A DNA stretch of 64,000 nt. Source: Struthidea cinerea (Eukaryota; Chordata; Aves; Passeriformes; Corcoracidae). Location of the stretch: the NCBI GenBank assembly GCA_013397865.1, contig VZTI01003931.1, positions 1-64,000 on the forward strand, in the 5' to 3' direction. Shown here in pieces: positions 12,065 to 24,400 of this stretch (position 1 is its first letter; every line of letters starts with the position of its first letter). A model generated the notes under the pieces. The model saw only the letters and a list, made by a program, of their open reading frames with translations. It was not told the origin of the DNA and ran no database searches. The translations under genes and the position numbers were made by a program.

Positions 12065-14521
12065 AGAGGACGATGGATTGCTGACCTTTGGCTTGATGTG
12101 GAATATTTGTATACAATAAGTTCTGAAAGAGTGTCAGAAAACAATAATTCTACCTGCAACTTAATTATTTTTATAGGAGTATTATAATTTCTTATTTTTT
12201 CCTGAGGGCTTTTTTTCCAAGAATGGTGTCTGGCCTAGGGAAGCTTACATGTAGCTTGATATCATCCATCTGTATTTAATGTGAATTTTTTTTTAATCAC
12301 CTAGGAATGCTCAGGGAATTTCTTAAATCAGATGTGGCAATACTTTTGGCTCTTGAGAAAACTGGATATCATTTGGATAGCAGAACCAGCAGGTTCAACC
12401 ACCTCCGTAATTTTTTCTATTGGGACCAGCCAAATTCTCCACACTTGGTGAACATCCTGAAGCCCTTGGATGTTGCAGGAGGCAGGGCAGTAAAACTGAG
12501 ATTGCACTTTGCTGGTCCTGACCTAACAAAACCCAATCTGCAACCAGCCCAGAGTGGATAAACAGAAATGCTGCTGGAAGCAGAACACCAAACTGAGTTT
12601 CTGGAGCCAGGCTTGTACCAGCATTGCCCCTTAGCCATCCATTGCTTACACATTAAAAATTACGTAGATACTTTCATCAATTAACTCGTCCCAATGATAG
12701 GCTTGTCTCAACTTTGTCTATTGAAACATCAATGGACAGAATGACTCCTCTCTTGGATGGAAAATGAAGGCCAGAGCTGTGCATAAGTGGGTAAAACTGA
12801 GTCTGATCTACATCCTGTAAGTCATCCTTTGGTTTAAAAAAGAATAGACTTAAGCATACCTTTAATTTAAGTGCTAGATGGGGATGTTACTGATTTTCAC
12901 TCTTTGTATCAGAACATAAGGGAGTTGCCTCTGTTTCCCTTTTTTGGAAAAAAAAAGGGAATAATAACCTTTGTCATGGATGCAAGTCAGTTTTTGTCAG
13001 TGCATTTTTTCACATTAATGTAGGCAAATTACTCATTGCACATGCCCTTCTTAGCAGACCATGTGGGGGTGGAATTTATAGAACTAGCTCTCACTGAATT
13101 TCTTCAATAACACGGAGAAAAGGATTCTGATAAATTTAGAATTAAAATAAAAGATAGCCAGAAGTTCCAAGAAAAGCAGATTCCTGAGTCTGCTAAGAAA
13201 TTGTACAGGGAGTCTAACAGAGCAACAAAGTCCAGGAGTAGTAAGTTCTCTATTCAGATCTGTTTCAGAGACATTCTCTTTGTAATTCAGCAATATAAGG
13301 TGGAAAGAGGGTAGAGGACACCTTTGGTCTGTTTTAGGTAGCCGAAATGTGTGTGGAAGAGAGTGTTCAGAATAACAATTGCTAAAGCCCTTGAAAATAA
13401 TAGAATATGTAGAATATGCTCCCCTAGAGGCAACTGCAATATCCAACAGACTAGGTGAAGTTACCGCTGGATGCATTTGGGATTCTTGACAATGTCATGC
13501 TTATAATGGGAGCGAATAATTTGGTCTTCATTCAATTAATTAGTCTTTGTTTCTCCTCTGACTGGCAATGATTGGTTGTGATGGTTGTGTTTTGAATGTG
13601 AGTGCCTTTCTGCTGGGAAGCGGACTGACACAAAAGATCTCACTTCCCTAGGGTCACCTTGCCTGAAATAATCATGCTTACTGAAAACCTTAGCTGTATT
13701 TACTATTTAGATCCACTAATTTTACAGGGCTCCAGGAGAGAACTTATACCTGGTCACCAGGTCACTGGGACATCCTCATTTCTGTATTGAAAGATTTGTT
13801 CCTGGTCTGGAACAACACTGTCTTTAGAAACAGATTAAAAAGGAAGTATTGCGGTTCACACACTGTGAGCCAGGGTTTAGTGGCTGATAGCCAGGTGCAT
13901 TTGCCAGCACACTGGTCTGTCCTGGAATGTTACAGATTCCTGCACTGGGCCAAATGGGTCTGTGCCTCATGATGGATGCTATAGGAATGCTTTAGGAAGA
14001 GGTGTGCTTTAGGATTTCTGGGAAGAACTTTAAAATTTCTCCCACTCTGCTCCAGCAGGTCTCCAGAGGAAACCTTAAAAATGCCCTGGTTAAAGAGTGT
14101 ATGCTTGATCCCCTGGCTATACTCAGTGTAACAAGCTCCAGAGTCATTTCCACCATCAGTAAATGCTCATGAGGAAATGGGCTTAGCCGGCTGTTTGTGT
14201 CTGTGACCCTTAGAGACCAAGAGATTGTGTCAGAACAGTTTGACTATTAAACATTTTAAAACCACAATCAACTGTCAATATTACGGGAGGAAATTCAATA
14301 GACCTTTGCTGCTTTGCAAACTATTTTCTGCCCTGAGCACTACTGTTTGTCCATCTGTAATGGGTGACACTGGAGGACCGGTGCAGGGCCATCAGAAACC
14401 ACAGAAGAGCATCTTCTGAAACTGGGTAAAACTGGTGAGCCTCCATCTACTGAGAGCAGCCACTCCTGCTCTCCAAATGTGCATCAAACTCACTTGGGCT
14501 TGGCTGCTCAGCCCTAGGGTG
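12065..14521. other. Intergenic, no gene seen
   Basis: No recognisable coding region, RNA gene or named repeat. The sequence is AT-rich and CpG-poor until the abrupt change at about 14520. Confidence 0.5.
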
Positions 14522-14656
14522 AAGCTTGGCCGAGGGCACGTCCGTGTGAGGACGGGTTTTGCGGGAAGACCTCCCCGCCTCAGAAGCGGGAGCCTTTTCC
14601 CCGCATGCCGCGGCGGGGCCGCCCGAGCGGAGAGGCTGGCGGGCGGACCGGGGTGA

Positions 14657-14670
14657 CCACACGGTGGCAG
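14657..14670 (+). promoter_or_regulatory. Possible CTCF site
   Basis: CCACACGGTGGCAG matches the usual CTCF core (CCASYAGRKGGCRS) at 12 of 14 positions, including the GGTGGCAG half. It lies inside the CpG island, which is a typical setting. A motif match alone does not show occupancy. Confidence 0.35.
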
Positions 14671-14737
14671 CAGAATTCCAGGTATCCGGGAGCTCGGGCG
14701 GCCGCGGCGGCGCGGGGGCACCGCGGGAGGCGTGGAC

Positions 14738-14828
14738 TGGCCTGGGTTGGAAGGGACCTTTAAAGGTCATCCTGTCCAGTGCCCTGCAATGAGCAGGGAC
14801 ACCTCCCAGCAGACCAGATGGCTCAGAG
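14738..14828 (-). mobile_element. CR1 LINE 3' fragment, minus strand
   Basis: The landmarks are CCTGGGTTGGAAGGGACCTTTAAAGGTCAT, then GTCCAGTGCCCTGC and GCAGGGACACCTCCCA, then GACCAGATGGCTCAGAG. This is the inverted terminal about 90 bases of CR1. It is inserted between the two CpG-dense parts of the island. Confidence 0.85.
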
Positions 14829-14875
14829 TCATTGTTTTCCTTTTCAAAGCGCCACCGAGCCGCTGCGTACGAAGG

Positions 14876-15926
14876 AACAGAGCAGGGCAAGGAAGAAAGA
14901 CTAAACGCATCTCACCCCACCTTTGTTTTTCCTTCGTAAAGTTAATCTGAGTTCCTCTGTGTGAATTAAACTCGAGTTTGCACTGGCTTACTGAAGGGCA
15001 CAGACTTTGAAGGGGTCAGCAGCTCTTTAAAGCCTTGATGTTGCACCGTTAGAAGCACAGGCAGAGCAGTGAAGAGGTGAAATTATTCTCTTTCCTAAGC
15101 AGCATGCCTGTATGCTTGCTGAAAGGAAGGAAAGGTGAGATTAAAGAAAAAGAAATTGTTTAAATATGATTTATTTCATGGATGTCTCTGCTGATACAGA
15201 GAGGGCAGGAGAGGTCCCTGTTGCTGTTGGCCCTAGGCCTGAAGGAACCATACCTTTTGAAAGTAGAAGTATGTTGGGCATAACTCAATATTTGCTGTGA
15301 CTCACTCTTCTTGTTTTGGACCTTCTTCATAATTGTTTTAGGACTACTTATTTCCCATTAGAAATTGCAAATTAATTGAGACAGCTTAAGAATCCCTCTA
15401 CTTCACTGGATATTGAATGTGACTCACACATTTTTCCGGCTCTCATTCCTTTCCTCATCTGGCTCCATCTCTTGACACCTCCATTCTGGGTGGAGTGGCC
15501 TACAGGACTAAAAGAAAGTAGACTCACCTGGGAACTGTTTCAAAAGAAATTCCTAAATGGCATTCATAGGCAAAGGATAACATTTATTGCATAGTACTTG
15601 TTTAGAGGAAATAGGAAAGAGAAGGAAAAATTAAAAAAACTCCAAACATAAAGGCAGTCATTGCTTCTTCCTCGTGCTTCTTTGTAATGGACGAGGTAAA
15701 ATATACCTAAAGAGTTTCAAGGATTTGGTTCTGAAGATACTTTAGGTGGTTGAGATTGAATTCCGGAATTCCTCTGGCAGAGGGAGGTACTTCCACAGTT
15801 TCTTTAGTGCAGGTGCCAGGCCCCAAGAGCAGCTGCCTCCTGGCTGTGGGGCTTGGGGCTCAGGGCTCAGGGCTGGCTCAGAGCTGGTGTAGTGGGAGCT
15901 GCCCGGTCCTGCTGAGGGGACTGAGG
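14876..15926. other. Intergenic, no gene seen
   Basis: Unique-looking sequence. A minor tandem feature, repeats of GGGCTCA and GGGCTTG, lies at about 15849-15885. Nothing else is supported. Confidence 0.5.
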
Positions 15927-16697
15927 CCATAGTACAAGGCCAAATGCCAGGTCCTGCACTTGAGTCACAACAACCCCGGGCAGTGCTACAGGCTTGGGGA
16001 AGAGTGGCTGGAAAGATGCCTGATGAGAAAGGACCTGGGGGTGCTGGTTGACAGCAGCTGAACACGATCCACTGTGTGCCCAGGTGATCAAGAAGGCCAA
16101 TGGCAGCCTGGCCTGTATCAGCAATGGTGTGGCCAGCAGGACCAGGGCAGGGATTGTCCCCCTGTACTCAGCACTGGTGAGGGCACACCTCAAATCCTGT
16201 GTTCAGTTTTGGCCCCCTCACTACAAGAAAGGCATTGAGATGCTGGAGTGGATCCAGAGAAGGGCAATAGAGCTGGTGAAGGGTCTGGAGCACAAGTCCT
16301 ATGAGGAACATCTGAGGGAAATGGGGTTGTTTAGCCTGGAGAAAAGGAGGCTCAGGACAGACCTTATCGCTCTCTACAACTGTGTGACAGGGGGTTGTAG
16401 CAAGGTGGAGGTCAGTCTCTTCTCCCAGGTAACAAGTAAGAAATGGCCTCAAGTTGCCCCAGGGGAGGTTTAGATTGGATAGCAGAAAATTTTTTTTCAT
16501 GGGAAGGGTTGTCAAGCGTTGGAACAGGCTGCTCAGGGAAGTGGTAGAGTCACTATTCCTGGAGGTATTTAAAAGATATGTGGATGCAGCACTTGGGGAC
16601 ACAGTTTAGTTGTGGATTTGGCAGTGCTGGGTTAACAGTTGGACTGGATGATCTTAGAGGTCTTTTCCAACCTAAATCATTCTATAATTCTATGAAT
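15927..16697 (+). mobile_element. CR1 LINE with the C-terminal end of ORF2
   Basis: A forward CR1 copy, 5'-truncated, ending in the classical CR1 tip: GATGATCTTAGAGGTCTTTTCC, then CAACCTAAATC and ATTCTATAATTCTATGA at 16681-16696. The frame at 16048-16473 still reads as the C-terminal part of the CR1 reverse-transcriptase protein. It contains VRAHLKSCVQFWPPHYKK, WIQRRAIELVKGLEHKSYEE and LREMGLFSLEKRRLRTDL, which are family hallmarks. Past a stop, the expected continuation (REVVESLFLEV-like) appears in another frame near 16530-16570. The copy is a dead fragment. Confidence 0.93.
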
Positions 16698-19600
16698 ATC
16701 CCCAGGCTGACTCACAGTTATCTAAGATAGTGCTTTTTGAAGTGAACTCCAGGAATGTTAGAGAGGTCAACTTCAGAAGGCTTTCAGATCCTTTCCTGAC
16801 TTTCTTGCTCAAACCCTGCCTACCCTAAATTGCAAAACTGCTATTGCCTTCAGCAGGAATGAGACAGTCAGTCTGCTCAAGAGTTCCAGTGCTCTAAGAG
16901 ACCTGCCTGTTGCTGTAGGTGTGCTTGCACAGCGACTTGCATTTCTCAGAGAAAAAAATTCAATCAGCTGAGAGAGCAAAGTGGGGTTTTTCTCCATGAT
17001 TTATGGAGCACATAAACCAAGCCAATCTCCTCTAAGCTAATGCAAGAAGCAATACATCCAGGACACAATGATGTCCTTTTATTGACTCTAAGCACTAACC
17101 AACCCTTTGCACATCTATGCATATGTTATGTGTGTGCCATGACCCTGTGGGCACCTGTGATTGCCCTAAGGGCTCTCAGCTGGGATCTCCACCCACCTCT
17201 CTGCCCACTGCACAGAAGCCTATTTAAGCTCAGATGCAGCACCTGGGCTCACTCTGTGTGGTATGAGTTATCTCCATGCCAGTCCCCTGCTCTCCCTGAT
17301 ATGCTGTATGTACATCCTGCATTGGTGGCAAGACCACAGCTTACTTCCTAGCCTTTGGCTGGAGATCACCAGATGGCTGACAGGTTCTGTTGCTGTTTGT
17401 AAAAATATGGCAGATCTAATCAGTGAGATGAGCAAGCTCTTGCTAAGAGAGGACACTTCACTGTACAGGTAAATCAGCTCAATTACAATAATGCAAAAGT
17501 TTTATGTTGTTTGCAATTTCAAGACATCCTGCTAAAATATGAGAAGAGCTGGTCTTAGCCCTATCTGTTAGTCTCTTCAGGCAGACCCCATCTAAGGAAA
17601 GTATTAGTACTTGTGTCAGTTTCTGCACGTCGTTAAAAGTGTAACTTAATTCAGGGTGGTGCCAAAGGACCCAGAAGGTCAGAACCACTGTGCTAGGTGC
17701 TGAACATGTATTCCTTTTCCCAAAATCTAAACAAATGGACTGATAATGGAGCCATTCAGAAAATGAGGTAGTGTTGACCATGACTGTGCTATTGACAGTT
17801 TTCAAAGTGATTGATTCTCCAACTCAAATAAAATGTCAGTGGGACCCTCAATTTTTCTGTATTCTGCCCTGATGGGTTAGACTGAAATCTAAAATACTGG
17901 CTGCTCCTCACCGAGAGCACCTTAGGATATTTGATCCTTTGGTTTTTTGCTGGTGCTTTGGCTCTAAAGTTATAGACAGCTTAGAAATATATGTTCTGTT
18001 GAGTCTCTGGGGTTAGTTACTCATCTGTAGGCTTTTCCATCATTATGAAATATGCAGGGTTTGGGTTAGCAAGTAAACAGGAAAATAAATTGTTCATTCC
18101 CAGCATTTGTTTGAACAGAAACACACTATCTGTAACAGATGGAGGGTTCCAAGATTATTTTAGTGATAGATTTTCTTCTCTTTGCTTATTAGTAAGCAGT
18201 TAAATAAATTATTTGTCAGCTATACAAGTCAGGAATACTTATTTGATGAAGTAAACAGTGTTAACTTGTCTGCTCTGATTCAAGAGGCCAGGGAAATAAA
18301 GAAAGTGAAGGCAATTTAGACCAAGATGTGGAGAACTGAATAAAGTAATGATTAAATAGGCATCCTAACAGTAGTATATGAAAAAAAATTAAATTCCTTT
18401 GAACTGCTTTTTGTCTATGATGGATTTTTGTCTTTGATACATTTTTCTCTTAAAATGCCTCTGTGTTTTGTGATAGCTGGGCTGCTACTTAGAGGAAATG
18501 CAACAGCAGGTACTGAAGAAAACTTGTGTTTGTCATGCTTCCACTATTTTGCTGCATGTCTGTTGTTTTCATGAACACTTGTTGTATGTGATTCAGAAGA
18601 GTTTTCATCATCTTCCAGAAGGTGTGCTTTAATAAGGGACTTGTTGAAAGAGAAGTTTTCTTGACTGACCCTGTTAAAAGGTGAGTCAGACACATACAGA
18701 AGAACATGAAAAGTCAAACGTCTTGGGCAAAGCAAAGGGAGTTGGTGAAGTACAATATTAGCAGAGAATAAGTGGAATGCTGAATTATTCCAGATCTTGA
18801 GAATAAGAACTGGAACACATTCCAAAAGGCAAAGAGTGGATTATGTTTCTGTTCAGGAGGCTTCTGCGATCCTTATTCTTATGAAAAACAGAGGCAGTAT
18901 ATTAATTACCTCAGCAGCCTTCCTGGAGATGCCATGTTCAGCTTAAGCCACTCCCTGTTGGTGCCTTAGTGGGTATTCTACACCTGGACCTCAGCTGTGT
19001 GGCCTCTTTCAGGGCTTATCTACATGGGACAAAGTCACCATTTCACCAGGTTTGCTAGTGGAGCTATTTTTGAGCTTGGCCATAGTTGCTTTTAGCAGCT
19101 GATTAGTTAAGCAAGGGGCTGATACACCTTGATTTGTCTCCTTCCCCTGCAAAGCTGTGTCCCAAGCAGCTGACAGATGTTCGTTCCTTGGGATCCAGCT
19201 CTGTCCATGCCTAGACCATGCTGGTGTGTGCTTGCAGAAATTGCTCTTGGTCAGAACTTCTTGTTCAGTAATATACAATAATCATGTCAAGGATATAATG
19301 AGTGGTATGCTAGATGAAAAGCCTGGAAACCTTCATAAAATGCTTAACAAACACCATAATTGCTGGTGAATTCTCCCTCAGTGCTTAGTTCTTGCTCAGA
19401 ACTATTCACAATGCTTCAAATTGTCTCTTATTCTTCCTCTTCTCTGGTTATTTTTCATCTTGATCCAATCACAACCTATGATGCCATGGACTTAGTTCTT
19501 TCAGGTTTTCCTGTCAACCTTATCTCTGGTTTGAAGTAATTAACAATAGCATCAATAAATAACAATCATCACTTTTTTCCATGTGCTTTTTCATGTTTTT

Positions 19601-21079
19601 CAAAATATTCATATTTAATCTCAGTGGGGGGGAGGTGTAGGTGTGGTGTTCTGCTATTAAAATACTGAAACTTTTGTTTGTTATTCTGGTTTTCCTTTTA
19701 AAAAAAGTCTTTTTGAGTGTTTTCCTTGGTGATTGTGTTATGTTTAATCCAAGCAGACTCAGGTTGTACCAAAAAGTCAAGTAATAGAGTACTAATCCCA
19801 AACTGATATCCTCTCAAGATCAGGGGGCTTAATAGCCTCGCATCAACGTCACACTGCACTGAAACATGGAGAATGGTTCAGAACACGGGAAGAATTTCAT
19901 CATATCTCCTACGTTTTCCAACCATGTCACACTTTTGATACCAATAAATTATTTGACATTGTCACTGGGGGCTCTTTTGTATTAGCGCAGACTAGGGTTA
20001 TCTTCCAGTGTGCTGTTTCCAGCAAGGCTGGGATACCTGATAAAAAGGGAGAGTAAATATCATGTGCAGAAGGCTTGTGGATATCCTGGCCTGACAGAGC
20101 AAAAGGAAACATGTATTTGTGTGAAGCTGAAAATCAGGAGGCTAAATTTTTACGTATGTGTTCAGTGGGAAGTGGTTTGTGTGAAGCATAAAATTTGGAT
20201 GGGGGGCCTGGAATATTTTTGTGTGAATTAAGAACAACTCTGGGCTGCTAATATTAAAGGTATTTTGATTGCTCAAGTTCAAGATTAAATAGGAACGTGA
20301 ACAATCACTTGAGAGTTGGACTATGGGTTAGCAATTGTGTCATTCTCGGGGGATTACTCCAGAAAATGTTTGGCAGTAACAGTTAGGTGATAAAAATCCC
20401 TAATCCTCAAAACAACAAAAAGCCCAAACACTGGCAATGGTTCTTTAGCCATTCTCCTTTCTAATATGTCAAGGTTTCTAGAAGTTTTCATTTTAGAATA
20501 CGCACTAGAAATGAAGATCAAAGAGATGGAACTTCATCCAACAGTCATATTTTATCTGTGTAATAATTGTAATGATTGATAATAAAAATTTTCTAGAATA
20601 TTCATATCAGATTAAGCTGCTATTTAACTTTCTGAAAAGATGCAGATATATGCAATATCTACCTGGGCTGCACTTTTTTGCATTCAGGCTCAGACTAGAA
20701 GTAAAAATGTGAATTACAAGAAAGGTTTTTTCAGTCTTCAAGATCAAACAGAAAAAGAAATCTGTTTCTTATGCGTAGTGTGCGGAAAAAAAGATGGAAT
20801 ACAGAAGGGTATTGTAGAAATAAGACTTCCAGTTTGTAATTTTGGAGAAAAAAGCAGGCTTCAGGGTTTCTCTGAACTACTTTAGACCAGGGTGCCCCCA
20901 GAGCTAGGACTGAAGTGATGGCTTAATGGAATCAAAAAGTAAGTCTGTCTTTTCTTGTTTTCCTATTTTTAATGCCAGTGGTGCTCTGTACCATTCACAT
21001 GGGTCAAGTGAATGAAATGTACGTTCACTGAAGTGATTGTGAGAAAGTATAGCTTTGCTAAAGGGAGTCATCAGTGCTT
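16698..21079. other. Intergenic, no gene seen
   Basis: No coding or RNA gene recognised. Open frames of up to about 110 codons carry no recognisable motif. No named repeat identified. Confidence 0.5.
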
Positions 21080-21345
21080 TTTATTCCACGTGATGAAGCC
21101 CAAAATGCATTTAAACCCTCCTTTTTAGTCTGCATGTGTACTAGCTTTCCTTGAACTTCAGATATTCTTAGCTGCATTACATGCATGACAATTAATCTGC
21201 ATATTATGCAACAGGTTTAAATTTAGCACGGCATGTTAGGAGGCATAAATTTCCCACAGATCCATGCAGCTTTGTATCTGTCAAACTGACACTAATAGCT
21301 GTCAATTATTGCACAAAGAGATGCTGCTTGTTCAAAAAGAAAAAA
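21080..21345. promoter_or_regulatory. Candidate conserved non-coding element
   Basis: This stretch is dense in developmental-factor-type motifs: an E-box CACGTG at about 21088, several ATTA homeodomain cores, GCATGACAATTAATCTGCAT, a TGCATATTATGCA palindrome, and TGTCA/TGACA (MEIS/TGIF-like) sites in both orientations. It resembles the texture of vertebrate gene-desert enhancers. This is inference only; conservation cannot be judged from one genome. Confidence 0.25.
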
Positions 21346-21357
21346 AAAAGGTAAAAT

Positions 21358-21420
21358 TCTGAGTGAGATCCTAGACCCACTGATATCAGTGGGAGTTTTG
21401 CTGCTGGGGATTTCAAAAGC
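21358..21420 (+). repeat. Degenerate palindromic amniote-type repeat, copy 1
   Basis: It contains a perfect 18-bp palindrome, CCCACTGATATCAGTGGG, at 21376-21393, preceded by GAGTGAGATCCTAGA and followed by AGTTTTGC. The pattern resembles a short palindromic repeat (CCCATTGAAGTCAATGGGAG-like) that I recall as common in bird and reptile genomes. A related copy lies near 30080. The family name is not certain. Confidence 0.45.
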
Positions 21421-24400
21421 TGATGCTACCCTTCTATCAATTTTTAACAGATAATTAAATAGAGACGATATTTATCTACCAAGATTTAATGTCAAATGCT
21501 TAATGTTACGCTTTTTCTGTGCGCAGTAGATGAAGTATTTTCTACTTTTAACAGGCTTACCTGAAAAAATAAAGCAAAATCTGTTTTATATTAAATGCGT
21601 TCACTTTCCATAACTTAAAAAGAAAAAAGGAGAGACAGAACAGAGAAAATCAATATAAGGCCCCAGAAGCTCAAAAGCTAGGATTATAAAAATGACACAG
21701 AATCAGATGAATCGTTACCCCTATCTCCAATAGTGCCCATTCCCTTCTTATTTTTTTAAATGGATTTTATTTGATTTTTCAAACTGTGCATAAAATCCTG
21801 GTAAAGTTCTCACTGCATTCAAATATGTCAGCATTTCCATACTGTGATTTGTGATATTGCACTTGGTGTGTTATGCACTAACTGGAACCACTGGGTTAAT
21901 TAAAAACAGAAAGTATATACCAATACTGGGGAAAGATTGTAACTTTGAGGGCTTGGCATTTGGCTCCTACAAAACTGAAACAATCAATAGGAAAATATTG
22001 GTAGGCTGAAACACTGATTTTTTTCACCGAGAAAATACTTTGAATCCATTTGTAAGTCAGTCTGCCTGAAATGCTGTAGTACTCTGTGAAAAGGCACATC
22101 CATCCTCTTTGAAGTGTTCTGGCCTCTCTGTTCAAAATAAGGCTGTACTTTGTCCCGTGTTTATCTGTGAATCACGGGATGTGATGACTGCAGCAGTCAC
22201 AGGAAGCAGTCTGGTGGAAATGTTCAGGCTGTGAGAGATCCGTCATCAGCTCCATCTCCCTGGAGGCCTTGCATAAAATGGAAGCATTTTAGGCTTGAGC
22301 TCCAACATGTTTTGATACCTTGAGGTTTGAAGGGAGGGAGGGGACAACTTCACCTTCAGTAAAAGTTGCAAGTACTGCAACATCTGCCCTGAGATGGGAA
22401 CAAAGGATCATGGGTCAGAGTTTCCTAATGGAAGAGAAATTCCAGTTTCTGATCAAGTCAGTATTTTATAATATTCTCATGAAAAATAATTTTTCTTTGG
22501 GTTAAAACTAAGACAATGTCTGCCCTAGAGCATATCCCATATGAGCAAAACAGTTTTTGTTTATTTCTGGTTAGGTTTTATGTAAGCCAAATGAATGTAT
22601 TGTTGGGTTACTACTTTCGTATCTTTTGGGGCTAAGAATTGGTCAAAAAGCTGCAGAAAATCTGTCTGCTTGTCCTTTCTGATTCCTAACATATAAACAG
22701 ATTATATCTGCAGCTGGCTATAGCTCTCTCTGGCTCGATAGATGCTGCTTTGACCTTGTTGCATGACTTCCATCCCATTCTGTCTTCTCTTGCCTAGCAA
22801 TGCAACTTTGCTCAAAACTTCTGAGATATTCCTTCTGGTTCACAAATAAACATGAAAAAATATACTTGATGAAAGATTCCTCACGATCCCAAGCTGACTG
22901 GATGCTTGTGGATCCTGTTACACGTCCAGCCTTGCTGGAATTTTCAAAATTTTGAGCTATGAGTCTTATGGTCACTTTGCTGGTTGTTTTTCCTCATTGT
23001 TCTGGCTTCTGTTAAGTTGAAATCAGCAGCTTTCCTGCATATCTCTAAAGAAAATGAAAATTGCAGTTCAGCTTCTCCACTGGCACACTCTTACTTTCCT
23101 TGATCATCTTGATTAACTCACTTGATTTTGTGCTAATACATTTTATAGGGTTTTTTATAGAGCTAGTTGGAGGTTTTGAAGGATCTGGGTGAAGAGCATG
23201 CTTTTTTATAGAAGCTGGATATTTTCATAAATTCTAACAACTTTGGATATATTTTTTGGGTGGTGGTAAATGGTGGAGGAAAAAAAAATTATTTATTTTT
23301 CATTTTTCTAGAACTGTGGTACTTGTGACACTGCACTAAGATTTGGAGATGTAGTTTATCTCCCAGCTCTGAACTGCAATTAATCTTGCTTCTCCAAAAC
23401 TCTGCTTTGCATCAGACAGTGCAGAAACTTGACTGGATCTTCAAAACCTCAGACTATGACCCTCATCTTCAGTGTGCTTACAAAAGCTCCTCATCCTAAT
23501 CCAGACAAGTCTGCTATGCATTTTGAGGTTTAATCTGAAACCAGACTTATGCAGGTCCTTTAAAAAATTCTTTCAGAGTTTTGATTTTGACTTGAACGGA
23601 AGTAAATCTTTAAATTTTGAAAGGTGTCGCAAGAGGAACTGGCTGTTCCTTGTGTTCCTGCTTTCATGCAGGATGTAAAGATGATCTATTAGCCTTGAAC
23701 AGCACTATTAAACACATCAGAAAGTTCAGCAGACAGGTCTGAAGTATATTTGACAGTGGTCTTATTAACATGGATTTAAATCCATTGGTTGCTATCTGAT
23801 GGGTAAATTTTGCTGTGCCTGTGCATAAGCTTTGCTTTCAGGGAAAGGTTAGTTAATCTCTGGTGTATATCCTAGAAATACAGTGCATGTCTGTGTGAAA
23901 CTTAAATAACCCGTGATTGAAAATTTTTGGTCCATGAGCAGTGATTGGAAAATGTACTGCCTCTGTCAATTTGTTTCTATTTTTGGAAAGCTGTGAAATA
24001 TCAGACTTGTAGATCACATCAGCTTTATCAACTTCACGCTGTGCTGTTTGGTTTTACTTCTAATAGGAATTGGAAAGTCTTGCGAATCACTGGAGTTAAA
24101 GATTAAAGATCTAGTTTTCAGGCAGTGGGGGTCTGACTGCATTTTAATGCTCATTTCACTTGAGGTAGATGCTGTCTTCACAAGTTCGGCAGTTTGCAGT
24201 TAGAGGAGCTCCAAAAAAATATTTTTGATTATGTAGGAACTGAAGCACCTCAGTGTTGTAATCTCAGCCTTTTAAGCATCTAATAATCTTGTTCTTTGGA
24301 TAGCTAGTGACTAACTTTGCAGTCGCATACCAAGCTCCAGGATAAGGAGGGTTAGGCACTCCCTCCTTTCCTGAGCAACATGTCAGATTTTTGCTTCAGA

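Larger units (their letters stand above)
14522..14875. promoter_or_regulatory. Isolated short CpG island, possible promoter or insulator
   Basis: Composition changes sharply here. By eye I count about 29 CpG dinucleotides between 14530 and 14733, roughly one per seven bases, while the surrounding tens of kilobases are CpG-poor. A second small CpG cluster lies at 14848-14872, separated by a CR1 fragment. Such density usually marks an unmethylated promoter, an enhancer or a CTCF site. No known gene starts here; a non-coding RNA start site is possible. Open frames across it (up to 147 codons on the minus strand) are arginine- and proline-rich, as expected from GC-rich DNA, and are not supported as genes. 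Confidence 0.6.

Noticed and set aside
14447..14890. 147-codon minus-strand open frame across the CpG island
   Set aside because: Its length is explained by GC-rich DNA with few stop codons. It runs through a CR1 fragment and has no recognisable domain.
16168..16602. 144-codon minus-strand open frame
   Set aside because: It is antisense to the CR1 ORF2 remnant, so it is a shadow.
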